NCBI GenBank assembly: GCA_043801445.1
Contig: JAZDMB010000046.1
Coordinates: 24,816-88,815, forward strand
Direction: 5' to 3'
Origin: JAZDFP01 sp043801445
GTDB taxonomy: Bacteria; Planctomycetota; MHYJ01; JACQXL01
DNA length: 64,000 nucleotides
Within the stretch, counting starts at the first letter, position 1. Each line of letters opens with the position of its first letter. Shown piece after piece: positions 52,005 to 60,369 of the stretch. The notes under the pieces are model-generated. The model saw only the letters and a program-made list of their open reading frames with translations, made no database searches and was not told the origin of the DNA. The position numbers and the translations under genes were made by a program.

Positions 52005-53873
52005 ATGAATCAATACGATATCATTGTCGTCGGCGCCGGACACGCCGGGATAGAAGCCGCTTTGGTTTCTGCACGGATGGGTTGTTCCACGCTTCTTTTA
52101 ACCATCTCTTTTGATTCTATCGCCCAGATGTCTTGTAATCCCGCAATCGGTGGTTTAGCCAAGGGCCAGTTGGTTCGTGAGATTGATGCTCTGGGCGGTG
52201 AAATGGCTCGCGCCACTGATTATTCGGGCATCCAATTCCGTATTCTCAATACCGGTAAAGGTCCGGCTGTCCAATCTCCCCGCGCCCAATGTGATAAAAA
52301 AGAATATCACCTTTATATGCGAAAGGTATTAGAAAATCAGGATAACCTTACTCTCAAAGAGTTGATGGTTGAAGAGATTATTGTGGACCATAATAAAGTA
52401 GTTGGTATTAAATCCCAAATCACAAATCTCAAATCTCAAATCCCGAATGAATATTACGCCAAGGCAGTCATCATCACCACAGGCACTTTTATGAAAGGGC
52501 TGATACATATCGGCGAAGAACAGTTCCCCGGCGGCAGAATCAACGAGCCGTCAGCCGAAAATATTTCAGCAAGTTTAAAGAAGATTGGATTGGAATTGGG
52601 ACGCCTTAAGACCGGCACTCCCCCACGACTTGATACCCGAACCATAGATTATTCAAATCTGAGAGTTCAAAACGGTGATGAACCACCCAAACCTTTTTCA
52701 TTCTCTACTGACCGAATTACCCAAAAACAGATTCCGTGTTATATAACTCATACCAATAAAAATACACACGAGATTATCAAGAAGAATTTACACCGCGCAC
52801 CGCTTTATACAGGGCAGATTAAAGCCATCGGCCCGCGATACTGCCCTTCGATTGAAGACAAGATAGTCAGATTTGCCGAGAGAGACCAGCACCAGATTTT
52901 TCTTGAGCCGGAAGGAAAAAACATTCATGAAGTCTATTGTAACGGTATCTCAACCAGTCTGCCCCGTGATGTGCAGGAAGAAATGGTCCATTCGATTGAT
53001 GGTTTAGAAAAAGCTAAATTTATCCGCTACGGCTATGCCATAGAATATGATGTGATCTTACCATATCAGATAAAGCCATCGCTTGAAACCAAGAAAATAG
53101 AGAATCTCTTTTTGGCAGGCCAGATAAACGGAACATCAGGTTACGAAGAAGCCGCAGCTCAGGGAATTATGGCTGGTATCAATGCTGTATTGAAAATCAG
53201 GAAAGAACCTGCCTGCGCCGAGGCTTCGGTAGGCAGGCCTCTTTTTATGCTCTCCAGAAGTGATGCCTATATCGGCGTCTTGGTAGATGATTTAGTAACA
53301 CTGGGACCAACCGAACCGTATCGGATGTTCACTTCGCGCGCCGAATACCGCTTGCTACTGCGTTCCGACAATGCCGATAGACGTCTGATGCCTTACGCAT
53401 TTAAGTTGGGGTTGCTCAATAAAGAACTACAGCACAGATTACATAGTAAAGAAGAACTCATACAGAAAACAATCACTTTATTAAATAAATCATTTTCTAA
53501 TGGTAAATCATTCAAAAGACTATTAAAACAACCTGAAATCAGGCTTAAAGAATTAGAAGAAAAATCAAAACAATTACGATTACTGAATCTTACCGATGAC
53601 ATAAGGGAACAGGTTGAAATCGAAGTCAAATATGAAGGCTATATCCAGCGACAATTGCGTCAGATTGAACGGGCTAAGAAAATGGAGGATTATTTATTAC
53701 CAGCCGAATTTGATTACAATAAAATAAAACATCTCAGCAAAGAAGCCAGGACCCAATTAAACAAATTCACGCCGTTATCCTTAGGCCAGGCAAGCCGTAT
53801 CGCCGGCGTATCACCGGCAGATATTTCAGTTCTTATGATATATTTCCTGAAGAAAAATAAAACCGCTGATTAA
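52005..53873 (+). CDS. mnmG: tRNA uridine-5-carboxymethylaminomethyl modification enzyme MnmG (GidA)
   Basis: 622 residues. With MnmE it installs cmnm5 at U34 of several tRNAs, using FAD. Visible: FAD-binding VVGAGHAGIEAALVSARMG, SCNPAIGGLAKGQLVREID, GLELGRLKTGTPPRLD, and SRAEYRLLLRSDNADRRL in the C-terminal half, with the ASRIAGVSPADISVL end. Two repeat-coded inserts: 52409-52449 (SQITNLKSQIPN), and 53207-53240 (ACAEASVGRP), the latter between KEP and LFMLSRSDAY. MnmE is not in the window. Confidence 0.96.
   Translation: MNQYDIIVVGAGHAGIEAALVSARMGCSTLLLTISFDSIAQMSCNPAIGGLAKGQLVREIDALGGEMARATDYSGIQFRILNTGKGPAVQSPRAQCDKKEYHLYMRKVLENQDNLTLKELMVEEIIVDHNKVVGIKSQITNLKSQIPNEYYAKAVIITTGTFMKGLIHIGEEQFPGGRINEPSAENISASLKKIGLELGRLKTGTPPRLDTRTIDYSNLRVQNGDEPPKPFSFSTDRITQKQIPCYITHTNKNTHEIIKKNLHRAPLYTGQIKAIGPRYCPSIEDKIVRFAERDQHQIFLEPEGKNIHEVYCNGISTSLPRDVQEEMVHSIDGLEKAKFIRYGYAIEYDVILPYQIKPSLETKKIENLFLAGQINGTSGYEEAAAQGIMAGINAVLKIRKEPACAEASVGRPLFMLSRSDAYIGVLVDDLVTLGPTEPYRMFTSRAEYRLLLRSDNADRRLMPYAFKLGLLNKELQHRLHSKEELIQKTITLLNKSFSNGKSFKRLLKQPEIRLKELEEKSKQLRLLNLTDDIREQVEIEVKYEGYIQRQLRQIERAKKMEDYLLPAEFDYNKIKHLSKEARTQLNKFTPLSLGQASRIAGVSPADISVLMIYFLKKNKTAD
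52409..52449 (+). repeat. AAATCTCAAATC direct-repeat insert in mnmG
   Basis: Four AAATC(C/T)(C/A)A-type units in frame, giving NLKSQIPN between VVGIK and EYYAKAVIITTGTF. Confidence 0.5.
53207..53240 (+). repeat. family B palindrome in mnmG
   Basis: CCTGCCTGCGCCGAGGCTTC...GGCAGGCCT. Bounded by CCT on both sides; deleting 30 bp (10 codons) rejoins KEP with LFMLSRSDAY. Confidence 0.8.
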
Positions 53874-53912
53874 ACGGATTTCTGCCTAATCCGCCAAATC
53901 TGCGGTTAAAAT
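53874..53912. repeat. family G hairpin after mnmG
   Basis: TAAACGGATTTCTGCC / GCCAAATCTGCGGTTAA. Converging gene ends (mnmG, PilX-like) meet here. Confidence 0.5.
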
Positions 53913-53930
53913 GGATGCAGGCCGTAATGA

Positions 53931-55280
53931 TTAGTATCTCCTTTTAATATATCTCTTAATAGTACGTATCCCCAAATATCTATAGCCATCGGTCAAAGCC
54001 GTTGTCAGACCGCCGTTATAATTAATATTAGCATTGCCACCAATGTCAACATCCACAGTACTACTGCTGGTAACCAAAGAACAAGTATCCTCTTTATCTT
54101 CAGCAATTACGCATCCATTAACGGTTGGAGTACCTACAAGACTTACCTGTTCATGAGCAGCAAAAAGACCGACAAGAGCGCTGGAAGTAGAACCTCTCAT
54201 CTTTAAATCTTTTCCAGACATGCAGGCAATATTACCACCGCTTGGATGAGGAGATATACAAGGACTTCCCGACATCTCAATATACCCTTCCGCCAAGACA
54301 CTTACCGGCCATGGAGTAGCTATTGAACCGGGAGAACTGGTTATTTTCACATTACCACTCTCAAAATAAAATACGCCACTATCTGTTATACCGGTACCAC
54401 TTCTACTCCAGAGTTGAGTAGCCGCAGCATAACTCCAACCGGTTGGGGTAGCAAGAAGATTATTAAACTGGTCATAAACTTTGCCATCGGTCTTAAAAAT
54501 ATGGGTGCCTAAATATTTGTAAGTAGCCGGATTAATAGGTGGAATATAGGTAGCAGGAGCATAAGGTGTAATGGTTCCTCCAACAGTACCGGTGTTGTTT
54601 ACAGCGCCTGTAGAAGTCACATCTCCGGATATATTTGCACTACCTGATACAGTAACCGGACCATTTGCCTGGATATCGCCTTCAGCACCGGTAATGGAAG
54701 CATGACCATATACATTAAGCGAACCACCCACTACCAAAGCGCCGCTAGCTATATAATTTGCTTCTTTATATTGGATTAATCCTTCAACTACCTGTGTTTG
54801 CGAACGTTGCAGAGGGTCATTACCGCCACCCCAGCCCTCAACCGTAATTTTAACAATATTATCTTTATCAACTAATGCGCTGCCGCCTAAAGCAGTATCG
54901 TCATTATTTTCTAATTTAACCCAAAAGGTGTTGCCGTAATAATTAATATTTCGGCACCATTGAATAGAAGTGGAAAGAGAAGTAGGTGTTATATTAAGAG
55001 AAGTTGCAGAAGCTGCATAAGTACCGGAAGCAGTGTTGCTGACACTGAGTTGAGAGCTCCAACAACCTGTTGTTGTATATGATTGAAGCAAATAAGCAGA
55101 AGATGCTTCAAATCCACTTAAGGCAGTCTGTTGATAACTTTGGTCATCAATAGAAGACGTAAGTTGTTGTTGTTGAGCGCCTGAGGTTAAAACAAAAGCA
55201 ATACCTAATCCGGCAATAATTACCGTGATAAGCATAACTAAAACCATTATAGCCCCTTTTTCGTTCTTATTATTGCACAT
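53931..55280 (-). CDS. PilX-like minor pilin/pilus-associated protein
   Basis: About 449 residues from ATG 55280 (AAGGA eight bases upstream). The N-terminus NEKGAIMVLVMLITVIIAGLG resembles the PilX/GspK-type hydrophobic N-terminal helix; a long Ser/Gly/Thr-rich domain follows (GALVVGGSLNVYGHASITG, NISGDVTSTGAVNN) with strand repeats typical of exported or polymer-forming proteins. Last gene of the operon pilV-like, pilW-like, this. Role: minor pilus subunit, tip or scaffold (inferred). Confidence 0.7.
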   Translation of the reverse strand: MCNNKNEKGAIMVLVMLITVIIAGLGIAFVLTSGAQQQQLTSSIDDQSYQQTALSGFEASSAYLLQSYTTTGCWSSQLSVSNTASGTYAASATSLNITPTSLSTSIQWCRNINYYGNTFWVKLENNDDTALGGSALVDKDNIVKITVEGWGGGNDPLQRSQTQVVEGLIQYKEANYIASGALVVGGSLNVYGHASITGAEGDIQANGPVTVSGSANISGDVTSTGAVNNTGTVGGTITPYAPATYIPPINPATYKYLGTHIFKTDGKVYDQFNNLLATPTGWSYAAATQLWSRSGTGITDSGVFYFESGNVKITSSPGSIATPWPVSVLAEGYIEMSGSPCISPHPSGGNIACMSGKDLKMRGSTSSALVGLFAAHEQVSLVGTPTVNGCVIAEDKEDTCSLVTSSSTVDVDIGGNANINYNGGLTTALTDGYRYLGIRTIKRYIKRRY

Positions 55281-55302
55281 AGAATACATCCTTAAAATCA
55301 GC

Positions 55303-55441
55303 CACCCCGCTTGGGCGGGACTCCGCTGTCGCTTCGCAGACCCGTCCCGATGAATATCGGGAGAACACAGAGAAAGAAATTAAATTTAATTATCCGTGTT
55401 TATCTGCCTGCCCGACCTTTCGGTCGTTCGGGCGGGTGGTT
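55303..55441. repeat. palindrome cluster between the operon genes
   Basis: CCACCCCGCTTGGGCGGGAC (55303), GTCCCGATGAATATCGGGAG (55343), GAACACAGAGAAAG and the family A unit CTGCCCGACC...GTTCGGGCGGG (55404-55438), which copies 7610-7643. No gene here. Confidence 0.7.
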
Positions 55442-55452
55442 ACGAAATATTA

Positions 55453-56310
55453 TTATTGCGGATTTAACAAAACCACATCGGTTTTACAATCAACTATTAT
55501 TGGTTTTTGTCCGGCACCGAGTACGCCACCGAACCAAAGATTGATTCTGACCCGATTACCATTACTACCGCTGGTAACCAAATTATTATTCTTATCACGG
55601 AGACTGAATATCGGGTCATTTGCTCCATCATTATTAATATCAAGATATCTATTAGTCGCAACGGTTATAATATTACCGCCTAAATTTACCTGTTCTTGAA
55701 GAACACCCCCTGCATTATATACGTATTTCCATAAATTACCTGTATCAAAAGAATCTATAATATCTCCATCTCCATTATAATCTAAATGCGTGGTGGCTTC
55801 AACAAGATTGGGAGTTGGATTATTCGGCACAAAATCATATATAATATACCAGTTCTGATTGTCATTTGCGCCCCAGTATATTGCGCCTGTTGCAGGATCC
55901 CAGTAGTTACCTCCGACCTTTACCGGAACTTTCAGGGTAAGAGTCGCATAATTATTAGATGTAGTGGGCATACTTCCTGTTATAACAAAGCATTCATTTA
56001 TATCTTCTTTTATAATGTCTGTTAGTCGCATCCCTTCAGATTCCAAGTAAGACTCCATTGCTCCCTCAGTATATATATTCTGTGAACTTATAATAACATA
56101 CATTGCTCCAACAAGCATACCGGTCAGTATGGTTACTACTATCATAAGCTCAATCAAGGTAAACCCCGTTAGAGATAGGTCGCCCGTAGGCGACCGTTCT
56201 GTCTTATAAACAATAGTTTTATCCTTCTGGGACGGATTATATAAGAGTTTACCAATAGTTGCTTTAGACATCTCTAACTGGGTAAACCCTTCTTGCGAAT
56301 TAGTATTCAT
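55453..56310 (-). CDS. PilW/GspJ-like minor pilin with an element in its leader
   Basis: 285 residues. A class-III prepilin helix TGFTLIELMIVVTILTGML is present but stands 48 residues from the start instead of about 8. The start codes MNTNSQEGFT, itself a copy of a prepilin leader. Between the two GFT copies is a translated palindromic element (56158-56289). Removing it restores MNTNSQEG-FTLIEL, the exact canonical signal. The rest (NYWDPATGAIYWGANDNQNWYI, DNDGDGDI-like repeats) is typical minor pilin. Whether the long leader is still cleaved is unknown. Spacing to the next gene upstream is 2 bp. Confidence 0.8.
   Translation of the reverse strand: MNTNSQEGFTQLEMSKATIGKLLYNPSQKDKTIVYKTERSPTGDLSLTGFTLIELMIVVTILTGMLVGAMYVIISSQNIYTEGAMESYLESEGMRLTDIIKEDINECFVITGSMPTTSNNYATLTLKVPVKVGGNYWDPATGAIYWGANDNQNWYIIYDFVPNNPTPNLVEATTHLDYNGDGDIIDSFDTGNLWKYVYNAGGVLQEQVNLGGNIITVATNRYLDINNDGANDPIFSLRDKNNNLVTSGSNGNRVRINLWFGGVLGAGQKPIIVDCKTDVVLLNPQ
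56158..56289 (-). repeat. family C element in the pilin leader, flanked by 9-bp direct repeats
   Basis: GGTAAACCC occurs at 56158-56166 and 56281-56289 (GGGTTTACC in coding sense). Between them are 114 bp with inverted ends CGTTAGAGAT / ATCTCTAACTG and an inner GTCGCCCGTAGGCGAC hairpin. Repeat-to-repeat distance is 123 bp (41 codons), so excision is frame-neutral. Confidence 0.85.
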
Positions 56311-56312
56311 AA

Positions 56313-56795
56313 TTAGTATCTGTTATGCCTGGAAAAAATAGTCCTTGTTACATACTCATTATATACGCTTGCACTAGTATTCCCTTTTATTCGCCATCTA
56401 ACAGTAATTTTAATGTCATAAAGTTTACACGCGGATAGATTATTATGACAACTACTACCAGAACCATCAAGATTGGTGCCGTGGTCGCTGCATTGAATTT
56501 GTTCTATCCTGCCGGCTTGTGTCCAGCCGGTAGGAGCAGTCAAACCGGTCACCGCAAAATAAGTTCCGCTTATACCATGAATAGACGTAAAATCTTTGCC
56601 TCTAACCTCTTCTAGTTGAGCCGCAGCAGCATTGCGAGCAATATCATATTCTCGTGATGTTTCTTTCTGCAATACCCCCCCACTCAATACCGATAATAAA
56701 GTCAAAGTTCCAATGGTCAACAATACCATTGCTATTATTACCTCTATAAGTGTAAAACCTGAAAAACAAACTTCACTGGTCGTATGATTTCTCAT
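56313..56795 (-). CDS. PilV/GspI-like minor pilin
   Basis: 160 residues. Canonical class-III leader SGFTLIEVIIAMVLLTIG at residue 12 onward, followed by a Gly/Cys-containing globular part with paired cysteines (CSDHG, CHNN, CKLYD). First gene of the minor-pilin operon. Cleaved by prepilin peptidase (gene not seen). Start codon context is weak. Confidence 0.85.
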   Translation of the reverse strand: MRNHTTSEVCFSGFTLIEVIIAMVLLTIGTLTLLSVLSGGVLQKETSREYDIARNAAAAQLEEVRGKDFTSIHGISGTYFAVTGLTAPTGWTQAGRIEQIQCSDHGTNLDGSGSSCHNNLSACKLYDIKITVRWRIKGNTSASVYNEYVTRTIFSRHNRY

Positions 56796-56819
56796 AATCT
56801 TTTATTTAACAATACAGAA

Positions 56820-57145
56820 AATTATAAACACGAATAGCGCGAATTCGGTGAACAACACGAATATTAAAATATAATTCCTTATTCGCGTGATTCGTGTTCC
56901 TATTTTTCTTATCCCTTAAACCCTTTGTAATTATACACACCAGACAGACCGTTGTCAATAGAAAAATCAAAGAATCTATATAAGCAGCTAAAAGTTCCAA
57001 CTTTTTACTTGCTACTTGCCCCGTTCGAAAGTACCATAATTAGAGATAAAGATAAACATATTAGTCTTTCACCCCGTTCGAGAACTTTCTAACGGGCTGA
57101 AGATACAGCAAAAACCTGCTCTGTTTTTTACTTTTAACTTTATGA
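56820..57145. repeat. repeat-rich gap between pilV-like and lptF
   Basis: AACACGAATAGCGCGAATTCGG with its mirror (56827-56905), family H (56988-57012), a family C variant CCCCGTTCGAAAG...CTTTCTAACGGGC (57019-57097) carrying the GAAGATACAGCA tail that resembles 3760, and TTTTTTACTTTTAACTTTA. Divergent genes start on either side, so promoters must lie among these repeats. Confidence 0.7.
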
Positions 57146-57155
57146 TTATAGTGCT

Positions 57156-58286
57156 ATGCTGATTCAAAGATATGTAATGCGTGAATGGCTTATAAGTTTT
57201 CTGATAGTAACCACTGTCTTATTAGCCATCGTTCTCCTGATAGTTCCCTTTTTCCAGTTCCAGAAATATACGGCTCTTGATGAAGAATTTGTTTTCAAGG
57301 TATTACCGTATTTTGTTCCCATTTCTTTAGTGTATATAATTCCCCTGGCAGTATTGCTTTCCTGTATCTTTGTTTTCGGACGGCTTTCAGAAGATAACGA
57401 AATTCTGGCAATAAAATCATCAGGCATACCGCTGTTACGAATAATCAGACCCATATTTCTCCTGACAATATTTTTATCTATCGGAATATTCATGATAAAT
57501 ACCCAATTAATACCATATTGTTATTCTAAAACCCGCCAGTTAACTATCAACGCATTTAAGAATCGCATATTTACAGACTCCCGCGGAGCGGACGAAATAA
57601 AACTACCTGAAGGGAAAATCAGTTATGCTAACCGCGATAAGGGAATCTTTAACTCCGTCCGCTTACTTCAATTCGACTCCAACAAAGACCAATTGGTGAA
57701 AGAAATTAACGCGCACCAGGGAAAATTCGAACTTGATGAGGAAAATGCCCAATTCTCATTAAACCTCAATAAGGTCTATACCACCCTCTGGGAAAAAGAA
57801 AAACAAACCAATCAATCGACGAAAGAAATTAATAACAAACGCATTATCCCGCGTATGATCGCATCAGGCGGCCTTATTTACCGGTTGGACATATCCAATC
57901 TATTTGCTCCTTCCCGCAAGAATTTTGCCAGCCTGACAAACAATGAATTGAACCTACTGCTTATCGAATATAAAAACAATCCCACCAAAACCAGACAGGT
58001 CCTTTCAAACAAATACCAACGCTATTCATCCGGACTGACACCTTTAATTTTTGCTTTTATCGGCATACCCATCGGAATATTAATCCGTAAAGGCAGTCGT
58101 GTGGCAGGCGTTGGCATCAGTATGCTCCTCGTATTCGTCGGTTATTATCCTCTAATGATGTTAGGTAATCTCATCGGCACCAAAAAAGATATTTTACCGG
58201 TATCTATCTCTGTCTGGCTAAGTGATATTGTTTTCGGATTAGTCGGTCTGATATTATTATATTACCTCATAAAACATGATAAATAA
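57156..58286 (+). CDS. lptF: LPS export permease LptF
   Basis: 376 residues, YjgP/YjgQ fold: N-terminal helix with REWLISFLIVTTVLL, then PFFQFQKY, YIIPLAVLLSCIFVFGRLSEDNEI, GIPLLRIIRP, a periplasmic beta-jellyroll (about 130-250), and C-terminal helices (FAFIGIPIGILIRKG). Part of the LptB2FG ABC extractor. Gene overlaps lptG by 11 bp. No insert in this gene. Confidence 0.93.
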   Translation: MLIQRYVMREWLISFLIVTTVLLAIVLLIVPFFQFQKYTALDEEFVFKVLPYFVPISLVYIIPLAVLLSCIFVFGRLSEDNEILAIKSSGIPLLRIIRPIFLLTIFLSIGIFMINTQLIPYCYSKTRQLTINAFKNRIFTDSRGADEIKLPEGKISYANRDKGIFNSVRLLQFDSNKDQLVKEINAHQGKFELDEENAQFSLNLNKVYTTLWEKEKQTNQSTKEINNKRIIPRMIASGGLIYRLDISNLFAPSRKNFASLTNNELNLLLIEYKNNPTKTRQVLSNKYQRYSSGLTPLIFAFIGIPIGILIRKGSRVAGVGISMLLVFVGYYPLMMLGNLIGTKKDILPVSISVWLSDIVFGLVGLILLYYLIKHDK

Positions 58287-59430
58287 AAGTTTACTTCCAT
58301 CTATAAGGAAACTTGATGCCTACATTCTGAAATCATTCTTATTCGCATTAATCATATCTACTCTATCTCTAATCGGTTTATATATCGTCATCCATTTCTT
58401 TACCAACATCAGTGATTTCATAGAAGTATCACAGGAAAGTTTGTTTACCTTTATTCCCACCTACTATTTAATAAGGCTACCTCTTATTCTTCTCAAACTC
58501 CTGCCGATAATAATGCTTATTTCTGTAATGATAACCATCATGAGATTTATGAAAACACTGGAATTAGTGGCAATGTTATCATCAGGTATCGCCATCTATC
58601 GGATTGTCCTGCCGATTTTCATAACCATTCTTTTGGTAATAGTAATGATGTATTATACTAACGAAAAAGTTATACCATTTCTCGGTAAAAACATTACCTT
58701 AACCGAGAAAATTCTTCAATCGGAAGGTTCGGAACGCTTTCTTATTCGCCAGGCAGACGAATACCAATTCACTATAAAAAAATATAACTATCCCAAACAA
58801 CAGATGAACGATGTCTGGATAAATCAATATGATGATAAAAACAATCTTATTACCCAGATTTTTGCGGAACGCGGCGTCTGGTCAACCAGTCCCGACAAAG
58901 TCCATCGGGATCCCGAAGCAACTTCTTGGATAGCCCATCGGGAAAAAACACCGGGCTGGCTGCTTTCCAATGGGCTGATTTATTCTTATGACACTAATGG
59001 CCATTGGAAATCAGCTCCTCAAGCATTCCAACAAGAGGGCTTTTTGCTCGCCTCAGATCTCACGCCTCGTTCTATCGAAAAACTTGATGAGACATCTTAT
59101 TATCTGAGTCTGACTCAACTGAACAGCCTGATATCGGCACAACCACAAAATAGTTCTTTAAAGGTGCAATATTATTCCAAACTGACCGAACCGCTTACCG
59201 CGCTTATCTTGATATTCATAGGATTACCGTTTGCTATTATCAGAAAATCACAAAGTCTCGCCAAGGGAATAGGAATATGCTTAATTATCAGTTTGACATT
59301 CTTTATTGTCAAATTCTTATCAGAAGGTATGGGCAATAAAGGAATATTACCGCCTTTCTGGGCGATAACATTACCCTTGCTAATCTTTGCGGTTTTTGGT
59401 ATAATTATGTCCAGACGAATCAGAACATAA
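58276..59430 (+). CDS. lptG: LPS export permease LptG
   Basis: 384 residues, same fold: LDAYILKSFLFALIISTLSLIG, RLPLILLKLLPIIMLISVMI, LSSGIAIYRIVLPI, and the end IFIGLPFAIIRKSQSLAKG...PPFWAITLPLLIFAVFG. The periplasmic part carries a probable palindromic insert at 58885-58960 (STSPDKVHRDPEATSW...HREKTPG), where CCCGACAAAG/CATCGGGATCCCG lies. Overlaps lptF. Confidence 0.93.
   Translation: MINKSLLPSIRKLDAYILKSFLFALIISTLSLIGLYIVIHFFTNISDFIEVSQESLFTFIPTYYLIRLPLILLKLLPIIMLISVMITIMRFMKTLELVAMLSSGIAIYRIVLPIFITILLVIVMMYYTNEKVIPFLGKNITLTEKILQSEGSERFLIRQADEYQFTIKKYNYPKQQMNDVWINQYDDKNNLITQIFAERGVWSTSPDKVHRDPEATSWIAHREKTPGWLLSNGLIYSYDTNGHWKSAPQAFQQEGFLLASDLTPRSIEKLDETSYYLSLTQLNSLISAQPQNSSLKVQYYSKLTEPLTALILIFIGLPFAIIRKSQSLAKGIGICLIISLTFFIVKFLSEGMGNKGILPPFWAITLPLLIFAVFGIIMSRRIRT
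58885..58960 (+). repeat. family D palindromes in lptG
   Basis: CAGTCCCGAC...CATCGGGATCCCG and a second GCCCATCGGG arm, translated in frame within the jellyroll domain. Confidence 0.55.
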
Positions 59431-59439
59431 AAGAAAAAC

Positions 59440-59493
59440 AATTTAGCCGCAGATTTCACAGATTAAATCCGTGTAATCTGTGGCTTATTTAAA
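59440..59493. repeat. family G hairpin between lptG and the E1-like gene
   Basis: AGCCGCAGATTTCACAGATT paired with AATCCGTGTAATCTGTGGC. No gene in the 66-bp gap. Confidence 0.65.
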
Positions 59494-59496
59494 ACA

Positions 59497-60330
59497 ATGA
59501 ATAACATCGAACAATTCAGTCGCCATATCAGACTACCCTCTTTTGGACCAGAGGGTCAGAAAAAGATTAGCCGGGCAGAAGTAGCTATTGTCGGCGCCGG
59601 TGGCTTGGGTTCTCCGTCCGCCATCTATCTTGCCGCAACCGGTATCGGCTCTATCGGACTGATTGACAGCGACAGCGTGGAAATTTCCAACCTCCCCCGT
59701 CAAATATTATATAATCAACACAATCTCGACGAAATGAAAGTTACCGCGGCAGGAAAAAGACTAAAAGAAATAAATCCTTGTCTTAAATTAAATATATTCA
59801 CTGACCGGCTCAAATATGATAATGTTGTAAAAATAATCAAGGACTATGACATAGTTATAGACGGCAGTGATAACTTCGCCACTAAGTTCCTCTTAAACGA
59901 TGCCTGTGTAATAAATAAAATTCCTCTGATTCACGCCGGAGTAGTCAGATACAACGGACAGGTAATGACCATAATACCATACCAGAGCGCCTGTTACCGC
60001 TGTATCTTCCCTGAACCACCGCCGGCTAATACAATACCTACCTGCCGAGAAGCAGGCATCCTCAATACTGTCGCAGGCATCATCGGATTGATACAAGCAA
60101 CCGAGGCAATCAAAATCATTATCAAAGCAGGCAAACTTCTCACTAACAGACTCATTGTATTTGATGCGCTAGAGATGAATTTCAGAACAATAGAAATAAA
60201 AAGAAGTAATAACTGTCCGGTTTGCTCAAAACGAGCTACAATTAAAACGATTAAAGATGAAACCACGAGATTTCACAAGATTAGCACCAGATTATTAAGA
60301 AATAAATTCCCTCACCCTAAAATCTTGTGA
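59497..60330 (+). CDS. ThiF/MoeB/HesA-family E1-like adenylyltransferase
   Basis: 277 residues. Adenylates the C-terminal Gly of a ubiquitin-like sulfur carrier (ThiS/MoaD type). Visible: RHIRLPSFGPEGQKKI, VAIVGAGGLGSPSAIYLAATG, the ATP/Mg region DSDSVEISNLPRQILYN, DGSDNFATKFLLNDAC, zinc Cys CYRC...CPVC and the catalytic-side PTCREAGILNTVAG. The partner carrier is not in the window. The last 20 or so residues, with the stop, are coded by a family G repeat (60257-60355), so the natural tail has been replaced or extended. Confidence 0.9.
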   Translation: MNNIEQFSRHIRLPSFGPEGQKKISRAEVAIVGAGGLGSPSAIYLAATGIGSIGLIDSDSVEISNLPRQILYNQHNLDEMKVTAAGKRLKEINPCLKLNIFTDRLKYDNVVKIIKDYDIVIDGSDNFATKFLLNDACVINKIPLIHAGVVRYNGQVMTIIPYQSACYRCIFPEPPPANTIPTCREAGILNTVAGIIGLIQATEAIKIIIKAGKLLTNRLIVFDALEMNFRTIEIKRSNNCPVCSKRATIKTIKDETTRFHKISTRLLRNKFPHPKIL

Positions 60331-60355
60331 GAATCTGTGTTAATCTGTAGTTTAA
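60257..60355 (+). repeat. family G repeat forming the 3' end of the E1-like gene
   Basis: ACCACGAGATTTCACAAGAT and AATCTTGTGAGAATCTGTGT arms; the TGA stop (60328-60330) is in the right arm. Left arm encodes TTRFHKISTRLL. Confidence 0.7.
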
Positions 60356-60369
60356 AATTGTTTTCCGTT

